Source: CAYYBE01 sp964470345 (GTDB lineage: Bacteria > Babelota > Babeliae > Babelales > Babelaceae). Taken from it: 64,000 bases of DNA. The notes under the pieces were generated by a model. It saw only the letters and a list, made by a program, of their open reading frames with translations. It was not told the DNA's origin and did no database searches. Shown here piece after piece: positions 21,901 to 25,982 of this stretch. Each line of letters opens with the position of its first letter. Position 1 is the first letter of the stretch. The translations under genes were made by a program, and so were the position numbers. The stretch spans positions 1-64,000 of the forward strand of contig CAYYBE010000002.1 of NCBI GenBank assembly GCA_964470345.1, in the 5' to 3' direction.

Positions 21901-23172
21901 AACATTGCCTACCACATTACCGGTTACGTCACCCAGTACATTGCCGACCAAGTTACCTGTTACATTACCCGTTACATCACCAAGCAAAGTACCAACCACA
22001 TTACCGGTTACATTACCAAGCAAGCCACCAAAAACCGTTCCTGAAAGATTACCTGTGACATCACCCAACAGATTTCCAGCAACGACACCCGTTACATTAC
22101 CAATCAAACTTCCAAAAACCGTACCACTCACATTGCCCGTTACATTGCCAAGTAAACCGGCTGTAATCGTACCTGCTGCAAAATCACCTGCTCCATCACG
22201 CAGCACAAGTGTGTTAGGAACGTTGCCGCTCGTGCCAGCTATACTCAAAACCCCAATCTGCACACTTGATTGCGTTACATTACCAGAGCTATCTATTGCC
22301 AAAACATAATCGGTCAGTGCCGACGTTGCATTGGTCTGCAACTGTAATGCCGGTGCTGTAAGATTGTTAATAGAAAGTGTACCGGTCATGGTATCGCCGG
22401 TTTTTAACACGTTGGCTGATGCAACACCAGAAAGATTCCCTATCACATCACCGGTCACATTACCCGTATGATACCCAAATAAGTTTGCTGTTATTGTTCC
22501 TGCAGCAAAGCCACCATCAATAAGATCACGTTTTACAATCGTACCGGGAACATTACTACTCGTACCACCAGCAGCAATCGAACTAATTGTCAGGCCAGAA
22601 TTAATAACGTTGCCTGATGGATCCAATACCAAAATGGTGTCTGTTGGGGTAGGCGTATTGGGGAGACCGAGCAAACGCAGCGCTGGTGCTTGCGTTGTTC
22701 CTTGGCCAGTTAATACCGCTGCAGGAGCAGAAGGCGATGCCGTCCCCATAAATGCTTGCGCCTGTGCGGTTGAGATATTAATAATTTGATTACCGCTCAT
22801 ATCAAGCGGGCCGGTAATCCGAGCTCCAGCAGTTACGTAGAGATTTTTTGTTGTTAACGTCTGCAAAATATCAAGATTGTCATACGTTGTTTGAACAATA
22901 TTAAGATGATGTACATCAATTGTGTTTGCAATCAACGTTTGATTCACCACCAGCGTATCAGTATCGATACGGCGATAGACACCATCCCGTTGCTTTTCTT
23001 GCCCAGGCAATGCTTGGGGCTGTTGTGGTACGGTCGAGGGCGGAATAGCGACAGCAACTGGCGCAGGACGTGGCGCTTTTTCTAACGATTCTCCTTGTGC
23101 AGGAGTTTTAGAATACACAACACAAAACATCTGTGCCAACAGAGCACATATGACTATTCGTTTAAGCTTCAC
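6949..23172 (-). CDS. 5407-residue secreted fibre protein with five LVIVD propellers and C-terminal S74 chaperone
   Basis: Starts at GTG (23170-23172) with AAGGAGT upstream. Residues 1-21 are a signal peptide, followed by EKAPRP and a conserved anchor-like module up to about residue 115. In order come tetrapeptide arrays, LVIVD block 1, four 480-bp units, and a pectin-lyase-like region (about 16270-17680). A phage-tail-like segment follows (DDHKQYLLVDGSRAM, near 15.7 kb), then units of about 435 bp, LVIVD blocks 2-5 and the S74 domain (residues ~5274-5407). S74 is recognised by SSRRFKENI, YGFIAEDLA and a closing coiled coil. In known phage fibres and endosialidases this domain trimerises, assists folding and cuts itself off. 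Trimeric surface fibres are therefore inferred. The usual SD before RRxK is SS here, so cleavage is uncertain. Confidence 0.9.
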   Translation of the reverse strand: MKLKRIVICALLAQMFCVVYSKTPAQGESLEKAPRPAPVAVAIPPSTVPQQPQALPGQEKQRDGVYRRIDTDTLVVNQTLIANTIDVHHLNIVQTTYDNLDILQTLTTKNLYVTAGARITGPLDMSGNQIINISTAQAQAFMGTASPSAPAAVLTGQGTTQAPALRLLGLPNTPTPTDTILVLDPSGNVINSGLTISSIAAGGTSSNVPGTIVKRDLIDGGFAAGTITANLFGYHTGNVTGDVIGNLSGVASANVLKTGDTMTGTLSINNLTAPALQLQTNATSALTDYVLAIDSSGNVTQSSVQIGVLSIAGTSGNVPNTLVLRDGAGDFAAGTITAGLLGNVTGNVSGTVFGSLIGNVTGVVAGNLLGDVTGNLSGTVFGGLLGNVTGNVVGTLLGDVTGNVTGNLVGNVLGDVTGNVVGNVSGAASENVLKVGDTMTGQLRISDGSDAALVATGQGTTIAPALRLINNPLSEPNDVIMTIDAQGNVTQSTVPVSLLITGTSFNIPNTLVLRDGSGNFATSAITLNAGSTGVAAINQVGSPNTGLYFPTTDAVALAADGLEQLVANTTGIGIGNAAPFTQLTVGGRLLQAGSTGTGNTPYQVFVQGRYAYIVNFSDSTLQVFDVSNQSSPTLLASAATVTNPIALHVNGTLAYVVADPGYLQILDVSNQSDPHSLGILFGLINPKALYVQGTYAYAIADSGQTFYVIDVSNPSHPYIAGNAGNLNGAFHNAETVFVQGRYAYVTNKGDGVAFPGALQIVDIMDPLNPQLVGSVAMALDASTQAADAQGRYVYVVNAGNDTFQIIDVSNPSNPILAGVVTIPGGGQQPWDVFAQGQVVYIVANGSSLLYAIDVSDPQNPRVVRSIGTGGVDPKSLYVQGRYAYAMNSTNNRLQIIDLGGAYIQQLEVGGIEAGTVATRSDTAIGGELDVRGGMLVGRGLLVSGDVAVEGKITTTSGFQLYDATNNGTSVGLNAPTTVTATYALTLPTSQGIAEHQVLAQSATLGQLTWLAATSSNQPSTLVLRDASGNFAAGVITADLLGNVTGNIVGNVVGDVTGNVVGNLLGNVTGNVVGNASGAASANVLKIGDTMTGALRIMNATAPALQLQTLTTATLQDYLLAIDSSGNVTQTAGTIGLLTTGTSANIPNTLVLRDSSGNFAASTITANLIGNVTGNVSGDVTGSLLGNVTGNVVGNVLGDVTGNVTGNLVGNVLGDVTGNVAGNLLGDVTGNVVGNVSGAASANVLKIGDTMTGALRIMNPTAPALQLLTNSTASAQDYLLAIDSSGNVTQTATPIGLLTTGTSANIPNTLVLRDSSGNFAAGTITANLIGNVTGNVSGDVTGSLLGNVTGNVVGNVLGDVTGNVTGNLVGNVLGNVTGNVAGNLLGDVTGNVVGNVSGAASANVLKIGDTMTGTLRILNATVPALQLLTNSTASAQDYLLAIDSVGNVTQTTTPLSLLTTGTSANIPNTLVLRDSSGNFAASVITANLVGNVTGNVVGNVTGSLLGNVTGNVVGNVLGDVTGNVTGNLVGNVLGNVTGNVVGNLLGDVTGNVVGNVSGAASANVLKIGDTMTGTLRILNPTAPALQLQTLNTASAQDYLLAIDSVGNVTQTTTPLSLLTTGTSANIANTLVLRDSSGNFAASVITAGLVGNVTGNVTGNVTGSLLGNVTGNVVGNVLGDVTGNVTGNLVGNVLGDVTGNVAGNLLGDVTGNVVGNVSGAASANVLKIGDTMTGQLRVATSGAEPAVVLTGQATTQAPALRLLQNPSASASDMLLAIDSSGNVTQSTLPLNLLTQATSSNVPNTLVLRDGTGSFAANLITANGLDLLGTTTFTGQVYNLFANVSPENILYVHKGPLTAPNQFSTIKSALAAITDATTTNRYLISVAPGTYVEDNPIMLQSYVSIIGCNVGLVMIRANNANQDLLTAPTLSPFLTECFLQRIVLDGATGTGKSAIALTGGELVMYMVNFGSNDIGITVDNSLSGENAFVKLITGEVLEGASVRTVFDILSTSTWRTSGMLLSQFMSRTPQANSTVAVVHGVGSFFYAGNLSVGSPALPPAVGSQFLSMTDGAHVQVGTSSVNGYETAFNILSGATGSMVTLSGIATSNNTHDIVITDQQIQGSISGQFDSAKVTIDPAVTGLSVLLTEATNGGLTTLAPFNLGRTFDVATDVAPALNDGTSLGLGIIQAGSLHATSASLVVTVSAGSGYLVQTTNGVDNLQLVSWPTTTTSVVPGTDNFIYINNAGLAQVTLSQPSIIYTIPLGKVRAGATGALFVQDVPDDAAHTATKFNDAFINALGPLYVSGSDVTGTSQLNVTSGQYVLGSHQYAPAGGSLISWQAYLGTTNVFVENQTAVDCQRYDLNGVLTAIPAGYFAKHELYVIGGVDSMSGSTAEQYALVYSQTVYPDLPHARVGDNPTKPATWTGNIVPIASLIVENSGTPQIVDILDERPTLGFVSSSVAGVTVHGNLLGLLADDHKQYLLVDGSRAMGGPLNMGANTITGAAQVNGVVVEAHAARHLPNGADPLAVGVPTSISGTLASDAGSANSLSRSDHRHFHGNMISDSLHQVANGTTAGFMRSVDYIAMLNATSNNTISTLVKRDGNGNVAASTVTANLVGNVTGNVVGNVQGNVIGNLLGNVTGNVAGNLLGNVTGNVVGNVSGAASANVLKVGDTMTGQLRINDPSVASLVVTGHSTATAPALRLTGNVTATTADSFLAIDGSGNVSQATLSLSTLTNATSSNVANTLVLRDGNGNFAAGTITAGLIGNVTGNVTGNVTGSLLGNVTGNVAGNLLGNVTGNVVGNVSGAASANVLKIGDTMTGQLRINDPSLASLVVTGHSTTTAPALRLTGNRTATTVDNFLAIDGSGNVSQATLQVGALTNATSSNVANTLVLRDNNGNFAAGTITAGLIGNVTGNVSGQVTGSLVGNVTGNVAGNLLGNVTGNVVGNVSGAASANVLKIGDTMTGQLRINDPSVASLVLTGHSTTTAPALRLTGNLAATSSGNFLAIDGSGNVSQATLQVGALANATSSNVPNTLVLRDASGNFATSAITLNSGTTGALALNFAGSTGTGLYSPGTNQLALVVNNAQKLYANNTGIGIGTSTPTTQLTVGDAYIQQLGAGGIQTGTLTSQANVNVGNDLNVLGSATIGGTLQVTGDATFGGRVTVGNDLLLYDATGGQYVGLKAPTTVNTSYTLTLPTDQGTAANQVVAQSSTLGQLAWLSATSSNTPSTLVLRDSNNNFAAGTITANIIGNVTGNVVGNVLGNVTGNVVGNVSGAASANVLKTGDTMTGQLRINDPSLASLVVTGHSTTTAPALRLTGNRTATNNDNFLAIDGSGNVSQATLSLSTLTNATSSNVANTLVLRDANGNFAAGTVTAGLIGNVTGNVSGQVTGSLLGNVTGNVSGNLLGNVTGNVVGNVSGAASANVLKVGDTMTGQLRINDPTLASLILTGHSTTTAPALRLFGNVTSTSSDNFLAIDGSGNVSQTTQLGILANATSSNIPNTLVLRDNSGNFATSAITLNAGTTGALALNFSGSVGTGLYSPGTNQLALVVANAQKLSANSTGVGIGTSAPFTQLTVGAALTAAGSTGTGLNRPTTVYVQGRYAYVTNNAGASLRIMDVSNATAPRALGAVALSGTPQSVYVQGRYAYVVGSAGLQIVDVSNPSGPLQIGTTLSLGTTPWSIYVRGSYAYVVSYGNSNLQVIDVSDPTSPQIVGLISTGFNGPRSVYVQGRYAYVANYGSHNLLIIDVANPRIPTLVGSVSTGASGASPYSVYVQGRYAYVANSGLANNTLRVIDVSNPASPTQAGTITIPGSSPQPWSVSVQGRYAYVANQGTTAQGGSTLSVIDVSNPNNLTFVTSVSTGTNGQPWSVFVQGRYAYVANNAVSSNTLQIIDLGGAYIQQLETGGIETGTLATRANAAVGNDLDVRGGAVIGRSLQVTGDVAFDGKVTVTSTLQLLGNSTAALTENLLGIDSSGTVLRSFAQAALLTSATSANVPNTLVARDNSGNFAAQTVLANQVGIATTAPFAQLTMGVTPLLAGSTGGGAALEAVYVQGRYAYLVDATANTLKVIDVSDPTNPMVIGTPVSTGGTSPRAVFVQGNYAYVTNYASGTIALLDISNPRSPSLRGTITISPQISSSYVQGRYVYSVQDNSGTLYIIDASNPDNLSLVGSLAIPGAAFLYRLYVQGIYAYIIDATTNKLLIVDVSNPSKPILIGTQTGLNVPASIYVQGRYAYIINQTGSTLVIVDVRNPASPSIVGSFFPTGGSFPTVVFVQGRYAYVTNSISGTLSVIDVSNPASPFVVGTPFPLGLSSTRSLFVQGRFAYIVDATTGLQVIDLGGAYIQQLETGGVEAGTLATRSNAAVGNDLDVKGGAVIGRSLEVNGQIAAINASGNSGTAFTSPLRLVNAPTASLTDTLLAITSAGNVTRTSIIVNATSGNVPNAGVLRNAAGSFAASALTVNAGTAGAPALNFAGSGTTGLYSPGTNQLALVVNSAQKLYANSTGVGIGTTAPFTQLTVDAKLTLAGSTGTGSASPTSVYVQGRYAYVVNYTTAGTLSVIDVSDPNNLTLVGSLVVDINSNPFAVHVQGRYAYVPTTNGFLYIIDVSNPANPLVVGIATIGGQLAGLYVQGRYAYVVNSGGSLSIVDVSNPTNPLVVSTITTGGSAPFYVFVQGRYAYVTNQNSGTLAIIDVSNPNSPSLLKVFATGIGFGVGALYVQGRYAYIVGQTSNLMSIIDISNPGNPSLVGSAFGTGGTNPNGVYVQGRYAYVVNYVSNTLVILDVSNPSSPVVRDTISVAAGPFSVFVQGRYAYVANRNANTLQVVDLGGSYVQQLETGGIETGTLAVRQDCAVGNDLDVRGGVTFGRGFMASGSSSVLGDLVLTNTVGTVRGSAATGANPAAIYVQGRYVYIANQGASVMTIIDVSNPDAPALKANLAGFTSAIGMYVQGRYAYVTNLGANTMTIVDVSNPSSPVIVGTQTGLTGPYRVYVQGRYAYVGNYGSSSGTTMSIVDVSNPAAPNIVATQSGMNGPAGVYVQGRYAYVANFGASSLSIIDVSNPTAPSIVGTLGSLGGAHDVCVQGRYAYVANLSANSMSVIDVKDPTNPVLVGTLGNIIAPRTICVQGNYVYIPGITNNMLSIVDVSTPSNPLLVGAMKNSGGPRACCVQGRYAYIVNYNTASMQVVDLGGTYIQQLEAGGIETGTLATRGSVAIGNDLDVKGGAIIGRNLAVQGQITAINATGSGTGTATTSPLRLVNIPSGTFGTQLGADANGNVGVFSSSRRFKENIVPLTTEADLLYSLTPVKYDYKQAYGGGKGMYGFIAEDLAQVYPTIINRDSNGLIMNYIDSTLHAPTIKQVQKQQQQLESQQRTIRALLQTDSSLQATFITQKKTIQDLLVTIASMQAQLKTLRER
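7635..8490 (-). repeat. LVIVD block 5 (seven repeats), second fibre gene
   Basis: Seven blades: VQGRYVYIA, VQGRYAYVT, VQGRYAYVG, VQGRYAYVA, VQGRYAYVA, VQGNYVYIP and VQGRYAYIV. This last propeller lies just before the S74 chaperone. Blades 5-7 have Cys one or two residues before VQG (VCVQG, ICVQG, CCVQG), which the other blocks lack. Confidence 0.85.
8710..9575 (-). repeat. LVIVD block 4 (seven repeats), second fibre gene
   Basis: Seven blades, all with an intact VQGRYAY signature. This is the most regular propeller in the window. It is closed by the DLGGSYVQQLETGG linker. Confidence 0.85.
10170..11040 (-). repeat. LVIVD block 3 (seven repeats), second fibre gene
   Basis: Seven blades. Signatures vary at blades 2-4 and 7 (VQGNYAYVT, VQGRYVYSV, VQGIYAYII, VQGRFAYIV). 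It is closed by DLGGAYIQQLETGG. Confidence 0.85.
11495..12400 (-). repeat. LVIVD block 2 (seven repeats), second fibre gene
   Basis: Seven blades, with blade 3 varying as VRGSYAYVV. It is closed by DLGGAYIQQLETGG. Blocks 2, 3, 4 and 5 follow one another, separated only by short linker and tail-fibre-like segments. Confidence 0.85.
12860..15300 (-). repeat. Tandem ~435-bp units, second fibre gene
   Basis: A unit with LRINDPS(L/V)ASL, TGHSTTTAPALRL, AIDGSGNVSQAT and a short GN(V/L)x array recurs with its GDTMTG motif near 12.88, 13.31, 14.29, 14.72 and 15.16 kb. Spacing is about 433-436 bp; the larger gap from 13.3 to 14.3 kb is filled by a different segment. This is a second, shorter repeat class, distinct from the 480-bp units. 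Confidence 0.8.
18001..19920 (-). repeat. Four tandem 480-bp units within the second fibre gene
   Basis: The boundary motif recurs at 18001, 18481, 18961, 19441 and 19921, exactly 480 bp apart. Units 3 and 4 share a 151-bp identical stretch (19061-19211 and 19541-19691), which suggests recent gene conversion or duplication. Confidence 0.9.
20485..21375 (-). repeat. LVIVD block 1 (seven repeats), second fibre gene
   Basis: Blades are VQGRYAYIV, VNGTLAYVV, VQGTYAYAI, VQGRYAYVT, AQGRYVYVV, AQGQVVYIV and VQGRYAYAM. Blade 2 (VNGT) matches blade 2 of the first fibre gene, so this block is its positional counterpart. Confidence 0.85.
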
Positions 23173-23220
23173 GTTCTACTCCTTCAATGAAGGGATTACC
23201 CTCTCCAGATCTGTGAGTAG

Positions 23221-23250
23221 ACTTTAGTCATAATTTGTTGCTTTAGTCAA
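23221..23250 (-). promoter_or_regulatory. Promoter of the second fibre gene
   Basis: TTGACT (23245-23250), 18-bp spacer, TAAAGT (23221-23226) on the minus strand, about 48 bp before the GTG start. It shares a longer block (GACTAAAGTCTACTC) with the first fibre gene promoter. It lies in the 92-bp gap after the third fibre gene, so each giant gene can be transcribed separately. Confidence 0.65.
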
Positions 23251-23264
23251 GTCTAAACTCAATC

Positions 23265-25889
23265 CTATTGTGCCTGCAAGGTAGCAATCTGCGCCTGCAT
23301 ACTTGCAATCGTGATCAAGAGTGCTTTTATTATTCCGTCATGTGCATCAAGCTTCTGTTTCTGTTTTTGCACTTCTTTGATCGTCAACGCATGCAATGTA
23401 TCAGCGACGTAGTTGCATGGCAGTCCCTGCCCGTCATAGTTCACAATCGATGGATACACGCCTGCTACATCTTCTGCAATAAAGCCATACAGATTTTTTC
23501 TACCGCTGTGCGCAGCATTAAAATCATATTTCACCGGAGTTAACGTATAGAGCAAATCTGATTCTGCACTGAGTGGAACAATGTTTTCTTTAAATCGCCT
23601 GCTTGAAGATGTTTGTGTTACATAACCACTTGCATCAACATGAAGTGCATTCGCAGTTCCGGTAGGCACGTTAACCAAGCAGAGCGGTGAAATAGTGTTG
23701 GGCGTTGTTGCAGCTCCTGACACATTCATTGCCGTTATTTGTCCATTCACGAACAAATTAGCTCCAACTGTTGCGCCACCTTTGACATCAAGATCATTAC
23801 CAATCGCGCAATTTGCTCGTGTTGCAAGTGTACCCGTTTCGAGTCCACCCGTTTCAAGCTGTTGGATATACGCACCACCAAGATCAACAATATGTAACGT
23901 ATTGGTAGTATCTTCAACAAAATAGGCAGAGCGGCCCTGCACGATAAGCGATGAGCTTCCACCACTTACCTGTACCAAGCTTCTGACTAAGACCGGATTA
24001 GTTGGATCACTCACGTCGAGCACCGACATCATGTTAGAACCATTGTTAACGGTGTAGAGATAGCGCCCTTCTATAGCCAGTGCAAATGGCGAATGAGGAG
24101 CAAGAGAAAAGGCAGATATGGGCAGAGGAATCGTAGGATTGCTTATATCAAAAACTTGAACAGCCTGTCCCACAAGAAGATATGCGTAGCGTCCTTGAAC
24201 AACGATATCACTTACCACATCTGAGAGCGCGATTGTTCCTGCCAGGGTGGGGCTCGTAGGATTACTCACATCGATAATTTCCATCTGCGCTGTTCCATTT
24301 TCTATAACATATGCATACACACCTTGTACACGCACTACAAACGCATTAATCCCCCCTAATGTTCCCACAATAGCTGGATTTGATGGATTACTTATATCGA
24401 CGACCGCAAGTACGTTCGTATCATCTTCCAAAATATAGGCATAGCGTCCCTGGACATACAGTGAAACTGGGGTCGTCAATCCTGACAATGTTCCCACAAT
24501 GACCGGATTACACGGATTGTTAATATCAATAATTGACATAGTCCCAATATCAGAATTAGTAACATATGCATAACGACCTTGCACTGAAGGTGAACGCGGG
24601 TTTGACAAACCACTCAAGGTCCCAACAATTACTGGATTACTCGAATTACTCACGTCAACAATCGACATGGTATCTGCACCTACATTAGCAATATACAAAT
24701 ATCGCCCTTGTAGATAGATGCCATGAGGACCAGCATCTACTGCTAAATTTCCTGCAACTGACAGTGGCCCCGAAACCACCAATTGGGTAAAGGGTGTTGT
24801 TCCAATACCAATGCCGGTGCTATTAGCCACTAATTGTTGTGTACTTGCTGCAGTAAGTGCTACTTGCCCTGCTGCAGGGAAATAGAGCCCTGTACCAGCG
24901 CTGCCTACATTATTAAGTGCGGCAACTCCCGTTGTACCGGAGTTTAATGTAATTGCACTCGTTGCAAAGTTGCCTGAGCCATCACGTAATACAAGCGTGT
25001 TTGGTACATTGCTACTGGTACCACCTGCAAGAGCTCCAATGGTTGCTCCTGAGTTAATCACGTTTCCCGAGCCATCAAGCGTCAAAATGGTATCAGTTGG
25101 AGTTGATGTATTGGGAAGGCCGTGCAAACGAAGTGCTGGTGCTTGTGTTGTACCTTGGCCAGTTAATACCAATGCAGCATCGCTTGCGTCAGCAATGCGT
25201 AGCTGGCCACTCATCGTATCGCCAACTTTTAAAACGTTTGCTGATGCGGCGCCAGAAACATTGCCGATAACATCACCGCTCACATTACCTGTTAGATTAC
25301 CGATCAGACCCAATGCAGTAATTGTTCCCGCAGAAAATCCACCATCAAGTAAATTACGCTGCACAACTGCTCCAGGCACATTACTACTCGTTCCACCTGC
25401 AAGAGAACCAATTGTTGCTCCTGAGTTAATCACATTGCCTGAGCCATCAATCGTCAAAATGGTATCAGTTGGAGTTGGTGTATTGGGAAGACCGAGTAAA
25501 CGCAGCGCTGGTGCTTGCGTTGTACCCTGGCCAGTAATCTGAGCCCCACTGGTTACAAATAAATTTTTTGTCGTTAACGTTTGTAACACATCAAGATTTT
25601 CAAATGTCGTTTGCGCAACATCAAAATGCTGCACATGAATAGTATCTGCTGTCAGTGTGTTATTTACCACCATGGTATCAGCTTGGAGTTTACGAAAAAC
25701 ACCATCCCGCTTTTGTTCTTGGTTAGGGATTGCATGTGCATACTGGGGCGTTGTTGAAGATGGTATAACCACCTGTCCCGGACGGGGAGCTTTTTCTGGG
25801 TCCTGAGCGTTTGGTTGCGTATGAGCGTACAGGCTGCAGAATGCGAGCGCCGACAAGATACTATGCGTGAGTATGTGCTTCAATTTCAC
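23265..25889 (-). CDS. 874-residue short-form fibre protein: one LVIVD propeller plus S74 chaperone
   Basis: A minimal version of its giant neighbours. It has a GTG start (25887-25889) behind AAAGGAAGAG, a signal peptide (residues 1-22), EKAPRPGQVV, and the shared module ending in TTKNLFVTSGAQITG. Two short tail-fibre-like segments (GDTMSG, TGQGTTQAPALRL) and one tetrapeptide array follow. Then come seven LVIVD repeats (23885-24725), the closing DLGGAYIQQLETGG linker, and an S74 domain at residues ~762-874 (SSRRFKENI, YGFIAEDVA, terminal coiled coil). As the shortest complete member it defines the kit: anchor, shaft, propeller, chaperone. Export and self-assembly into a trimer are inferred from the S74 family. 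Confidence 0.9.
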   Translation of the reverse strand: MKLKHILTHSILSALAFCSLYAHTQPNAQDPEKAPRPGQVVIPSSTTPQYAHAIPNQEQKRDGVFRKLQADTMVVNNTLTADTIHVQHFDVAQTTFENLDVLQTLTTKNLFVTSGAQITGQGTTQAPALRLLGLPNTPTPTDTILTIDGSGNVINSGATIGSLAGGTSSNVPGAVVQRNLLDGGFSAGTITALGLIGNLTGNVSGDVIGNVSGAASANVLKVGDTMSGQLRIADASDAALVLTGQGTTQAPALRLHGLPNTSTPTDTILTLDGSGNVINSGATIGALAGGTSSNVPNTLVLRDGSGNFATSAITLNSGTTGVAALNNVGSAGTGLYFPAAGQVALTAASTQQLVANSTGIGIGTTPFTQLVVSGPLSVAGNLAVDAGPHGIYLQGRYLYIANVGADTMSIVDVSNSSNPVIVGTLSGLSNPRSPSVQGRYAYVTNSDIGTMSIIDINNPCNPVIVGTLSGLTTPVSLYVQGRYAYILEDDTNVLAVVDISNPSNPAIVGTLGGINAFVVRVQGVYAYVIENGTAQMEIIDVSNPTSPTLAGTIALSDVVSDIVVQGRYAYLLVGQAVQVFDISNPTIPLPISAFSLAPHSPFALAIEGRYLYTVNNGSNMMSVLDVSDPTNPVLVRSLVQVSGGSSSLIVQGRSAYFVEDTTNTLHIVDLGGAYIQQLETGGLETGTLATRANCAIGNDLDVKGGATVGANLFVNGQITAMNVSGAATTPNTISPLCLVNVPTGTANALHVDASGYVTQTSSSRRFKENIVPLSAESDLLYTLTPVKYDFNAAHSGRKNLYGFIAEDVAGVYPSIVNYDGQGLPCNYVADTLHALTIKEVQKQKQKLDAHDGIIKALLITIASMQAQIATLQAQ
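23885..24725 (-). repeat. LVIVD block (seven repeats), third fibre gene
   Basis: Blades are LQGRYLYIA, VQGRYAYVT, VQGRYAYIL, VQGVYAYVI, VQGRYAYLL, IEGRYLYTV and VQGRSAYFV. It is the most diverged block, yet still exactly seven repeats. Confidence 0.85.
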
Positions 25890-25925
25890 TGTCTCTTCCT
25901 TTCATGAAAAAATCATATCAAGAAG

Positions 25926-25955
25926 ACTCTAGTGATACGCAAAGATATAAGTCAA
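25926..25955 (-). promoter_or_regulatory. Promoter of the third fibre gene
   Basis: TTGACT (25950-25955), 18-bp spacer, TAGAGT (25926-25931) on the minus strand, 36 bp before the GTG start. Apart from the two hexamers and the following TCT the sequence differs from the other two promoters, which supports functional conservation. Confidence 0.65.
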
Positions 25956-25982
25956 TAAATTAATTTGTATAAAAATTTTCTG

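Noticed and set aside
1431..22309. Many plus-strand frames rich in LPTTLPVTLP-type repeats
   Set aside because: They are the antisense reading of the GN(V/L)x arrays of the minus-strand fibre genes. They lack ribosome sites and signal peptides, and break wherever the real repeat pattern breaks.
1..25889. Interpretation of the fibre locus as a prophage
   Set aside because: No capsid, terminase, portal, integrase or lysis gene is visible. Each gene has its own promoter and signal peptide, which phage tail fibres lack.
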